Assembly: GCA_021399435.1 (NCBI GenBank)
Contig: JAJTUP010000012.1
Span: 434,001 to 498,000 of the forward strand
Length of the DNA: 64,000 bases
Direction: 5' to 3'
Source of the DNA: Diaporthe sp. PMI_573
Taxonomy: Eukaryota; Ascomycota; Sordariomycetes; Diaporthales; Diaporthaceae
Numbering within the stretch: the first letter of the stretch is position 1; each line of letters begins with the position of its first letter. The position numbers were made by a program, and so were the translations under genes. The notes beneath the pieces were generated by a model. It did not search any database and was not told the origin of the DNA. It worked only from the letters and a program-made list of their open reading frames with translations. Positions 10,855-20,911 of this stretch are shown in pieces.

Positions 10855-13770
10855 ATGCTGTCGACACACGCAAGGGCCATAGGCCGACAATTGCCCGTCC
10901 TGGGCATCACACACTCTCTCTTGGGCAGCAGAATATCTTGCACTCGCCACGCTGTGCCGTCACGACGCGCCGCCTCAACAGCGTCGCAGAAGCTCGACCT
11001 CCCAGCCCTGGACAGGAAATGGCGAGCAGAATGGGATCGCCTCAAGGCCAGCCGGTCCCCTAGCGGCCAGGACGAGCCGCACAGAGATAGCAAATACATC
11101 CTGCCAATGTTTCCGTACCCCTCGGGCCACCTGCACATCGGCCACCTCAGGGTCTACACAATCGCCGATGTACTCGCCCGCTTCCATACCCTTCAGGGCA
11201 CAAAGGCCATCCTCCCCATGGGCTGGGATTCCTTTGGCCTCCCCGCAGAGAATGCTGCCCTCCAGCGAGGCATCAACCCGGCCACGTGGACCAAGGGCAA
11301 CATAGCTAAGATGAAGGAGCAGCTGCAGTGCATGAACGGCAGTTGGGACTGGGAGCGTGTGCGTTGTTCCCTTGCCGTCTATCCTCTACACCTATAATTG
11401 ACCCTAGCGTGCCCACAGGAGATCTCCACCTGCGACCCTGAGTTCTACGAGCACACCCAGCGCATCTTCCTCATGCTCCACGAGAAAGGTCTAGCATATC
11501 AGGCAGAGGCCGAGGTCAACTATGACCCTGTTGACCAGACCGTGCTGGCAAACGAACAGGTGGACGCCAATGGCTGCTCCTGGAGGTCTGGTGCCAAGGT
11601 CGAGAAGCGCCGTCTGAAGCAGTGGTTTTTCAAAATCTCAGAGTTCCGTGAGGAGCTTCTGCAACACCTGGAGGTTCTCGCGAGAGACGAGTCCTGGCCC
11701 GAGCGGGTCATCGCCATGCAGAAGAACTGGCTGGGCAAGTCACAGGGTGCAATGATCAAGTTTCGCATCATGGCCCACAGCAATGACGCACATGCTTCCA
11801 TCGAAGTCTACACCACCAGACCTGATACCTTGTTCGGTGTACAGTACTTGGCGTTGTCTGCAAGCCATCCTATTGTAACTCGTCTCTCAGAGACCGACCC
11901 TGAGCTCCGGGCATTCCTGGATACCCTGCCAGGTCTCCCACCCGACTCCAAAGTCGGCTACATGCTCCCCAATATAAGGGTCATCAACCCTCTCGCATAC
12001 CACGAGCACACGCCAGACCCAACAAAGGAGTCTCTGCCAGTGTACGTCGCACCATACGTACTGGGTGATTACGGCGAGGGCGCAGTCATGGGCGTGCCAG
12101 GCCACGACCTCCGGGACAATGCTTTCTGGAAGGAGCATCATTATGACCAGCCCGTTAGAATCGTGCTAGCAGCATCTGATGACGAGACTACGACAGCAAT
12201 GTCCAATGAACCCTTCTTGGACCATGGGGTGATGACGGCCCAAAGTGGGCTGTTCAGGGGCAAGTCATCACAGGAAGGCGGCCAAATGCTAATCAAGATT
12301 CTCGAGGCTGCCGGAGTAGCAAAGCCTGTCGAGAAATGGAGACTGCGAGACTGGCTCGTCAGTCGTCAGAGATATTGGGGAACACCCATCCCAATCATTC
12401 ATTGCGATTCGTGTGGTGCGGTACCCGTTCCTGCCGAGCAGCTTCCAGTCAAGTTGCCTGAAGTGGATCACCACTGGGCGGAGGGAAAGCCAGGAAACCC
12501 GCTTGAGTCGGCAGCCGACTGGGTAAACACATCCTGTCCTTCATGTGGTGGCGCTGCAAAAAGAGACACCGACACGATGGACACGTTCGTTGACTCGAGT
12601 TGGTACTATATGCGTTTTGTCGATCCAAAGAATAATGCCGCACCCTTCTCGAAGGACAAAGCGTCGCTTCTCCCCGTCGATCTTTACGTTGGCGGTATAG
12701 AGCATGCGATTTTGCATCTGCTCTACGCCCGCTTCATCTACAAATTCCTGATGGGGTCGTCCCTCGGCCGTGCCGATTCACCAGGTGCTGTCCACGAGCC
12801 ATTTACCCGCCTCATCACGCAGGGGATGGTACACGGAAAGACTTTTATTGAACCATCAAATGGTCGGTTCCTGAGGCCTGAAGAGGTGGACCTGACAGAC
12901 CCCTCCAACCCAAGGGTGACTGCAACAGGAGACTCAGCAGTTATTAGCTACGAGAAGATGTCGAAGTCCAAGTTCAACGGGGTGGATCCCACGGAATTCA
13001 TTGCAAGATACGGGGCTGATGCCACCAGAGCACATATGCTGTTCCAAGCACCCGTCACCGATGTGGTCAACTGGGACGAGGACAAGATCTCTGGAGTCAC
13101 ACGCTGGCTTGGTCGGGTCCATGACTTGGCGAAGGCCGCGCCCACGCCAAAGGATACCATAAACAAAGAAGCGACGGAGCGTATCAAAGCTTCTGCGTCG
13201 AGAGTGCACAGTCTGAAAGGCCCTGAGCTGACGCAATGGGACATCGACACTGGCGTCTGGCGGGACGTCCAGAATACGATAGTCTCCGTCACAAAATCGT
13301 ACCAAGAGGTGTATTCCCTCAACACTGTGATTTCGGACCTCATGATCCTCTCCAACACAATCACGTCTCAGTCGAGCGCTACCGAGGCAATCCGCGCCGC
13401 TGCAGTCTCGACACTTGTCAGAATGCTAGCTCCTGTCGCGCCAGCAGTTGCCTCGGAGTGCTGGGAGAGTCTCGGAATTCAAGAACCACTCTTTTCTGGC
13501 TCAGTGCAATTTCCTGTGCCGGACGGGACTCTATCGCTCATGAAACCCAGGGAGCAGTCTTGTGCGGTGCAGATCAACGGGAAGGTGAGGAGCGTCTTGG
13601 AAATTGTCGTGCCACCAGAAGGTATGGGCCGGGACGAAGTGGAAGCGTTGGTTTTGGACGAGATCCTGCGGAAGGCCGGAGGCAAGAAGCTCCCGGCCGT
13701 GGAGGACCTTCGCGCAGCCAAGAAAATCATTGTCGTCAAGAACGGCAGGGTCGTGAATTTTGTGCTGTAG
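10855..13770 (+). CDS. leu-5/NAM2: Mitochondrial leucyl-tRNA synthetase
   Basis: Charges mitochondrial tRNA-Leu with leucine. Exons 10855-11358 and 11419-13770 (60-nt intron) give 951 aa. Class Ia signatures are intact: HIGH at residues 94-97 (within [11 protein letters not shown]) and KMSKS at 681-685. The CP1 editing domain is present, with TTRPDTLFG and [13 protein letters not shown], the threonine-rich and HDxRD segments used to hydrolyse mischarged tRNA. A zinc-ribbon-like segment with paired cysteines (CDSCGAVPV, later CPSCGG) sits between. The N-terminus is Arg/Ser/His-rich with few acidic residues, as for mitochondrial import. It is the bacterial/organellar-type enzyme, so it is not the cytosolic synthetase. 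In Neurospora and yeast this enzyme also helps splice group I introns; whether it does so here is inference. Confidence 0.96.
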
Positions 13771-13865
13771 ATGGAGCATGATACCCAGGCGCATTCATAG
13801 AACATTCACTTTACCACGAAACAAGAAAGAGAGCAAAGTGTGGGCGGTAGAAAAGCCGCAGGCTT

Positions 13866-15081
13866 TCAGCCGCACTGTATAAATACTGACCGGCCGTGGC
13901 CGCTCCCTCTAATATGCACTTCTCTACTCCCCTCAAAGACTCTTGCGGATACCTCCTCGTCCTCCTCTGGCGCCGCGTCCGGCCAATCCCTCCATACCTC
14001 GACGCTCACAGCGGAGCCCAAGCCCGCAAGCTCCTCATGGCGCAGAGCCATCTCCGCGACGCGCAGGGCCTGCGCCAGGCCCCCGACCTCAAATAGCATG
14101 ACCCTGGGCCTCAGCCGCGCAGCAATGTCGAGGAGACGGGCGTAGAAAACATCCTCAGGCCTGACGGAGCCTCCGCCGTACGCCACGGCCGGCACCTGCG
14201 CGATCCTCGGCTCGTAGTTGCGGACGCTCCGCGCGGTCTGGTGGGAAAATGCCCAACGGGAGACGTAGGGCGGGTTGCAGACCATGACCTCCCAGCCCTG
14301 CGGCCGGCGCCCTCCTGCTCCTCCGTGTCCTTCTTCCTTTAACCCGTCCGCCTCCTCTGCCGCCCCAAACAGGGAGTCGGAGAAGACGTCGCCCCGGAAG
14401 AAGGCGACCGACTGCCTGGAAACCTCGGGCTCAGTGACCAGGCCCCTGGCGATGTTGTGAGTGAGGTTCTCGAGGGCGAGGCGCACGGCGTGCGTGGAGA
14501 TGTCTACGCCAGTGACGTGCAGGCTGCGCTCCGGCACCGCGCGATGTAGGAGCGAGTAGAGGAGCAGGGCTATGCAGCCCGTCCCCGTGCACAGGTCCAG
14601 GATGCGGAGGGGCCCCGGGGGCTTGCTGTTGTCCTCGTTTCCTAGGAGAGACCCCCGTTTGATAAGGCTAGCCAGGTGGGTTGTGTAGGCTTCGGGCTCA
14701 GGCCTTTTCTCATGGTTAGCGTTCTGAGCCGGGCTTGTTTAAGGGAACAGGCGGTGGGTGAGATCGTCGGCATGGGAGGTGAAGATACCTTGGGATCAAG
14801 ACGCCGGGACGGCACTTCAGGTCCAGGTTGCCAAAGGGCTGGCTGCCTAGGACGTATTGCAGGGGCTCGCCCCTCCCACGTCGGCGGCACAGAGAGGCGA
14901 CCTGATGCTCTGTCCTGAAGGGTGAAGGCGGCCGCCCGCACTGGAGCTCCTTGACGTGTTCACGGATCCATCGCAGCTCGTTGAGGGTCGAGGGGAGGTC
15001 TCGACAGGCTGGCAGGAGCGTCGCTGCGTGCGGTGAGATCTTGTAGGCCTGACGTATCGCACCCGGGGTGATGCGAGGCAT
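13866..15081 (-). CDS. MTQ1: Mitochondrial release-factor glutamine methyltransferase (HemK/PrmC type)
   Basis: Expected to methylate the GGQ glutamine of the mitochondrial peptide release factor. Two minus-strand exons, 15081-14789 and 14703-13866 (85-nt intron), give 376 aa. The intron splits an Arg codon so that VLIPRPEPEAY is restored, matching the family's IPRPETE motif. SAM-binding motif I (ILDLCTGTG) lies at about 132-140 and the diagnostic NPPY at 241-244, which in this family positions the glutamine amide. A charged, Gly-rich loop of about 25 residues before NPPY looks like a lineage insertion. The gene converges on the mitochondrial leucyl-tRNA synthetase with only 95 bp between stop codons, so two mitochondrial translation genes lie tail to tail. 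Confidence 0.92.
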
Positions 15082-15644
15082 TGGTGAGAGTTCGCGTCAC
15101 CAGCCAAGCCTTGTCGTCTCAACAGACAGACACACTTGGGTGAGTTCAAGTGGACAACATCATAAGACACAACAACAAGGGTCTATATTGTCTGTCCTGT
15201 CTTGACAGCACCTGAAGACCCCGACTGCGAGACCGGGAAAAGTGCCTTGAAGTTTTGGTGTTGTATGGGTCATATAAGAGACTTGAGACTTGATGTAATT
15301 GACCCCCCATTCTACCCCCAACAAACACATAAGATTTTCAGGGTTGTACCCCGAAGAGGTGTCACCAACTCCCTGAAGATAAGTATCGTCTGATAACGTT
15401 GGGATCCACTCTTGAGACGTCAAGCCGCCCGCCTTCGTGTTAAAGGCGGCCGAGGTGCTGAACCACGCCGGCGATCACCTCCGTCGATGGTGCGGGACAA
15501 TGGAGTCGGCCCTGCTTCCCCGCCCCTGGCTACCTATATTTTATGTAGTCTACAGTATTATGTAGTCTGATGGTGTAGTGAAATTAATTCAGATATCCAT
15601 ATCCATCTTCCTTCCTAAATGGGTTTATAAGTCCCTGTCCACCC
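15082..15644. other. Divergent promoter between MTQ1 and the cyclase-family gene
   Basis: No gene seen. The right half is unusually AT-rich for this window and carries TATGTAGTCT twice (15542-15551 and 15559-15568). A TTTATAAG box at about 15624-15631 sits only some 15-20 bp before the first possible ATG of the cyclase gene. Confidence 0.5.
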
Positions 15645-16842
15645 ATGGCCGAGAGACTGAACGCAATAAGCAACACCCTGAAGATGCCGCCCAAGCTGAA
15701 CGAGAACGGGATCCCCAGCTTCGACGACCTCCCCCTGAGGGAGGGCGACCCGCACCACTCGGCCTGGGGTCTGTACGGCGACAAGGACGAGCTGGGGACC
15801 CTGAACCGCCTGACGGACGAGCGGGTGGCGGCCGCCGCGCGGGACGAGATCAGGAAGGGGACCCGCGTCTCGCTGAACTGGCCGCTCGACGCCCAGGGCG
15901 AGTCCGGGTTCTTCCAGCGCAAGCTGTTCCACCAGGAGCTCTTCCAGAAGCCACCGCGGATCGTCAACGACGACGTCTGGACCTTCAACACGCAGGTGTC
16001 GAGCCAGTGGGATGGTTTCCGCCACTTTGGGTACCAGAGGGAGAAGAAGTTCTACAACGGCGTCACGCTGGAGGATATCCACGGGAAGGACGCCAACGGC
16101 AAGAAGACGACCGTGAATGGGATTCATGGTGAGTCTGGAGATCTAGGGGCGCTGGAGGGGTTTTGTTTTGAGGACTGACGGGTGCCTTCATCACGCACAC
16201 AGCTTTCACCGAGCAAGGAATCGTGGGGCGCGGGATCCTGGTTGACCTATACAGCTGGCGCCAGAAGCAGGACGACCCGGCCCTGAAGGAGTTCAACTGC
16301 TTCGAGACGTCGTCTATCCCGCTCAAGGACATCAAGGCCTGCCTGGCGGCCCAGGGGACCGAGGTCAAGTTCGGCGACATCCTGTTCACGCGCACAGGTA
16401 AAACCCCGTCTCTCCCATTCACCACCAGCCACACACACACACACACATATATATACACATACTGACAAGCACCCCCAAAGGCTGGCACGCCCAGCACGCC
16501 AAACTACCCGAGTCCCAGCTCAAGGCGTACCAGGCCGAGCTCCCGCACCGCTTCGGCGGCGTCGAGCAGTCCGAGGAGATGATCCGCTGGGTGTGGGACA
16601 ACTTCAGCGCGGTGGCCGGGGACCAGCCGTCCTTCGAGGCCTGGCCGAGCCGCGAGGACTGGGCCCTGCACGAGGTGCTCCTCGCCGGGTATGGCTGCCC
16701 CATCGGCGAGCTGTTCTGGCTCGAGGGGCTGGCCGACACGTGTGCGAGGGAGGGTAGGTGGAGCTTCTTCGTCACCAGCGAGCCGTGCAACGTCCCCGGC
16801 GGCGTCGCGAGCCCGCCTAATATTTTGGCTATTTTCTAAGGG
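15645..16842 (+). CDS. Cyclase-family (kynurenine-formamidase-fold) metal-dependent hydrolase
   Basis: Three exons, 15645-16128, 16203-16397 and 16481-16842 (stop TAA at 16840-16842), all phase-consistent, give 345 aa. It matches the cyclase/formamidase family (Pfam PF04199) as found in fungi: the entry block WGLYGDKDELGTLNRLT, the metal-site region SQWDGFRHFGYQ, then GRGILVDLYSW, GDILFTRTGWHAQH and a C-terminal EGLADTCAREGRWSFF. Members hydrolyse small amides or cyclic substrates with a divalent metal. This fungal subgroup lacks an assigned substrate, so kynurenine formamidase activity should not be assumed. The TATA-like box only about 15-20 bp upstream suggests transcription may begin past the first ATG; the second in-frame ATG at 15684 (332 aa) is a credible alternative start. 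Intron 2 carries an (AC)n run at 16431-16448. Confidence 0.85.
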
Positions 16843-17803
16843 GTGGTCTCGTGTAGTGGCGGAGAGTGGGAACGGGGCGGGGGGTTGCGAGGAATTTTGC
16901 CTATTTGTTGAGCGAGGATAGGGCGATGCATCTCTGCGCCTGTCTCACTCTTTCCCTCCCTTGCTAATTGAGCGTGTATATATATATAGCTGGGGACCTA
17001 CGCATCCCCTTTCGATCAGGTTCGCAAGGTGACACCGGGGCCAGGGTGCCTCATCACCCAGACTGACTAGGAATGCGATAGCGACGTCAAAGTCGGCGTC
17101 GGCGTCACGGGATGACCATCTAATCATGAAATAGGCCAGGAGGGACGGCACACGGAGAAAGACTCGAGTTGTTCGAGAGGAGGGTGCTATGAGCAGGCAG
17201 GGCTCAGTATATAGTTACTCAAGGGCTCTCACGGGTTTCAGCACAGATTCGAGTGCACATTTCACCATTGACAAGGGATTTCCAAGAGGCACGAGAAAAC
17301 ACAGAAGTAAATGTTCCATCACGTGTTCGAGGTGAGAGGTACACACATGCACATACGCACGTACCGAGCCCACCCCATCCCCTCCTAGCCCCCCTTCACC
17401 GTGGATTGTTTGAAGCAGCCTCTCTTCCTTTCGCCTCGCTGTGTCTAGACTCTTGTTCAGCCTGTACAGCTGTATACAGTGGTGCCGCGAAATCATGACC
17501 GACCCTTTCGGCCGGCAGAAAACTTGTGAGAAAGGGGGGAGTGAGGCATCAAAAAGCCTGTGGCTGTGTGTTGCGGACAAGAATATGAAAACGCTTGCTG
17601 GTTCCGACGCATGAATTTGCTGCGCCGGTGTTTGACCCTGTTGTAGCCGTTGTCCCATACAATCGACCCTGTGGCCTGCCAATTACCAGACTAGCGGGCA
17701 TTTCCAACGTTTATGATTCCTTCCCATCCCTGACTGAAAGGTGCGCTGGGCCTCCACCTGCCTCTGGCGTCCGATCTTGGAGAATACGGTGCGAGCGTCA
17801 AGA
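16843..17803. other. Convergent intergenic region between the cyclase gene and calcineurin A
   Basis: 3' untranslated sequence of both genes. A minus-strand frame at 17682-17215 has no domain and is probably chance. A short (TA)n run occurs near 16977-16988. Confidence 0.5.
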
Positions 17804-19740
17804 TTATCTCCTGCGGGTATCGCGATCACTGTGGAACACGTCAGTAAATGCAATTGCCACTGCTAGAAATTAGTCAAACAAGCACTCACGTTGACAGTCT
17901 CCTGGAGAGCGACTGAAGCTTTTTATCGTTGTCCGCCTCTCGTGTTGCCCTCTCCAGCGCCTGGTGGCGTTCCTCCTCGGTGGCCCGCTGAACTTCCTCG
18001 TGAGTGGGGGGCAGCCGCTCGTTCTGAAGGTCGACCTTTCGGGCATCTTCGAATGTACTGATAGCGTTCTTGATGCCCTCAGCTCCCAACATAAGGGTAC
18101 CCGCGGGCAGCCTTCCTCCAGAAACAGTCTTGAGCTCCGTAACACTCTCGGATTCTTCTCGGAGGACCTGGAACACCCGGGACAGACGGCCAATCGCGAG
18201 AATCTTGTTCTTGATTGCCCGCCTCTTGGCCTCCACGGAGTCTGGGTCCATGTTGGTCGAGGGCGTGATGGGCGGCGACACCGGGCCGGGAGACGACGAG
18301 GAGTCATCTCTGAGCTCGTCCTCGCTGCACGTGCTCAGGATGGCGATCAGCATGTCCGTGATCTTCTCGCCGACGAAAGGCAGGGACCATGTGAAGACGT
18401 CCATGAAGTTGGGCAGCCAGTACGGGTGCGGCGTGCAGTTGAACTGCCGGATGTTCATAACGTTGTTCTCGTACTTCAACACGGCCGCCTTGTTGTTGTA
18501 AACGTCGAGGTAGTTTGGCGCGGAGAAAATGGTCATAACACTGGGGAAGCCCGTTGTCCTAGTCTTACGGTACATCCGATACCCTGCGTCCTGTGCTTCA
18601 TGCGCGCGAATGACCGACAGCAAGTTGTTCTTTTCGAGGAAGGCGCATGCTGCCGGGTATGAGAAGAAGTATGAACAGCCTCTCACGTGGTTGTGCAGGA
18701 AGTAATCGTTGGTCTTTTCCTGGCCAAAGTCCTCGAGCGGGTCGGCCCAGAGAATGTCGCACATGAGGCCTTGCGTAGGTGGTTCTCTGAATCGGTCGAT
18801 CTGTAGAACCTGTCAGCAGCCTGGGACGACGTGGGGATGGGGGATTGTGGCGACCGGGTGGCCGCACAACTGCTTACATTTCGAATGTCGTCAAGAGTGT
18901 GCAATTCGGGGCTCAGACCGCCATGGATACACAGGAACTGCTTGTTCATAACCGCAGCCAGAGGCAGGGAACAGAAGGACTCCATGCAAGCCTCATATAT
19001 GGCTTCGGAGTACTTGTGCTTGCACTCGAGCTTGAAGGTGAAGTAGTCTGTCAGGTGACGGCACTCGTGGTTTCCTCGGAGCAGCCACAGTGTCTTGGGG
19101 TAGTGGATCTTCAACGACCAGAGGTACAGGACACACTCGATACTGAAGTAGCCACGGTCGACATAGTCGCCTAGGAAAAGGTATCTCGTCTCGGACGGGT
19201 CGCCGCCGACCTCGAAGAGCTTCATGAGATCATAGTATTGGCCGTGCACGTCGCCACAGACGGTTATGGGGGCGTCCATCTCCAGGAGGTTGGGCTCGGC
19301 ACGCAGCAGCTCTGTGCCCTTCCTGAGGATCCATAGCGCCTGCTCGTCGGTCAAACGGCCCTCCCTGTAGAAGTGCGACTTCAGGAAGGAAATGTCGGGC
19401 TTGCTCTGGGTGTCGTCCTCGAAGAACTGCTCGTCGGTGGGCTTCAGCATAGCCGGAGCTTGGACATCTGGTTTCGGAGGGCCACGGCGGTCAGCGTGTG
19501 ACGTGCTGCAATGGTGTTTGTGGCTTGGGGTCGCAAGGGTTGGCAAGCGGGGCGGGCGGCAGGGGAAGACATACCTTTGCAGACCCTCTCCATGGTGCTG
19601 ACTTGGCTGCCATCCTCCATCTGGTGGAGGGAGAAGTCGATCTCGGGCAGTGGCTTCTTCTGCTGTATGGCGCGGATCGCATTGTCGACCTGGGCATTGC
19701 GAGGGTCCTGGGAGCCCGAACCGGCGCCGTCTGCGTCCAT
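17804..19740 (-). CDS. cnaA/cna-1: Calcineurin (protein phosphatase 2B) catalytic subunit A
   Basis: Ca2+/calmodulin-activated Ser/Thr phosphatase. Minus-strand exons 19740-19575, 19467-18878, 18800-17890 and probably 17828-17804. Phosphoesterase motifs are intact: GDVHG 127-131, GDYVDRG 155-161 and GNHE 187-190. The calcineurin-B-binding helix region follows the catalytic core, the calmodulin-binding helix ([18 protein letters not shown]) is near 445-470, and the autoinhibitory segment ([18 protein letters not shown]) near 497-516. The last junction is uncertain. Without the final splice the protein ends ...SRRLST at a TGA (17888-17886) that overlaps a perfect GTGAGT donor, giving 556 aa. 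With a typical 61-nt intron (branch TACTGAC, acceptor CACAG) it ends ...STDRDTRRR, 563 aa. Start chosen at the MDADGAGSG methionine, just after a (GAGGC)n leader repeat. Confidence 0.96.
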
Positions 19741-20911
19741 GGTGGGCGGCGAGGACAGGCGAGGCAATGCGAGGCGAGGCGAGGCGAGGCGTAGCGAGGG
19801 GTAGGAGGCGAGAGGGCAAACCTGCACAGAGCTGTCTTTCGTCTCAAGTCCGGAGGCTTGTTGGCGGGCCGAAAGGTTCAGCAAAACAAGACACAGCAGG
19901 TCGAGGGCGGTCGGTAGAGTGCTTGTAATGGGCAAGCTGTCGCCAGAGCCTTGAAGGGGTCACGAGAGGTGTAGGAGGTGAGGATGGCAAGTTGGCGAGG
20001 TAGGGCTGAGAACAGGTACCGGGGCATTCGAGGACGGAGAAACAGACAGCCAGACAGACAAGCAGACAGTAAGACAGCTGGAAAATCGCAGCCAGATGGG
20101 GTACTGCCGAACGAGTGGAGCCCCGCCAACGGGCCAGGGGACCTTTCGCTTGACCCTCTCGCCCCAAGCTTGGGCTTCTGGGCTGGCCTACAGTAACACA
20201 TTAGGTGCCGCCCAGGACAAAGCACAGCTAAGCCGCACCTCTCTTATCGGTGTGCGTGCTACCCTGGCACCCTGATATCTTTCTCGTGCACCTCTTGTAT
20301 ATCCGTAGTACCGCCAGAGCAAACAAGCGACAACGGCCCCAGCATTTGCCCCTTTCGGTCCCCTCTGACTTACTCTTCCTGACCGTCTCGCAACTGCGAA
20401 CACGCCTGGGGTCAGTCAGGCTGTCAGATCAGGGATATTTTGCTATCACGACAGAGGCAGGCCGCCCAGGCCCGGTGTTAGCACGCTACTGAGCAGATTG
20501 ATCCCAGACTACTGTTTGCCCAGGAATACGAAGCCCCTATTCGGGGTACCTGTATGGCCAATCGACTCAGAGCTAATAAAAAGGGGTGCCGAACATCCAG
20601 CCATGGCGGAGAAGGTTGCCCCTCCAGCCCTGGTGCTTCATATCCAACATAGCATGGGCTATATCATAATATCTACCATATGTAAATACTATGTAGTCTA
20701 CCCGGGTATAACTATGTACTGAGCGAGGCTGCTTGAGATCCCAGGCTCCCTCCCTTTTTTTTTCCCCCTTTGCTGGTTTCCCACCGCCTACTGTCACACT
20801 GGTCCCAAGACATGCACCTAGTTCATCCCGCTCCGCCAAGGCTCAAGGCATACAGGCCAGGCCGCCTTCCTTCGCAGCCTTGCCCTCCTTCGTCCTTCAA
20901 ACCGCCAACAT
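19741..20911. other. Upstream region of calcineurin A and 3' flank of trimethyllysine dioxygenase
   Basis: Both flanking genes are on the minus strand, so this is the calcineurin promoter and leader plus the upstream gene's 3' end. It contains the repeat at 19749-19799, a CAGACAG-rich tract near 20040-20075 and AT-rich DNA near 20660-20720. No gene seen. Confidence 0.55.
19749..19799. repeat. GAGGC pentanucleotide repeat in the calcineurin A leader
   Basis: Four perfect GAGGC units at 19771-19790, flanked by imperfect copies, lie within about 10-60 nt upstream of the calcineurin start codon (read as GCCTC on the sense strand). It is probably transcribed as 5' untranslated RNA. Confidence 0.85.
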
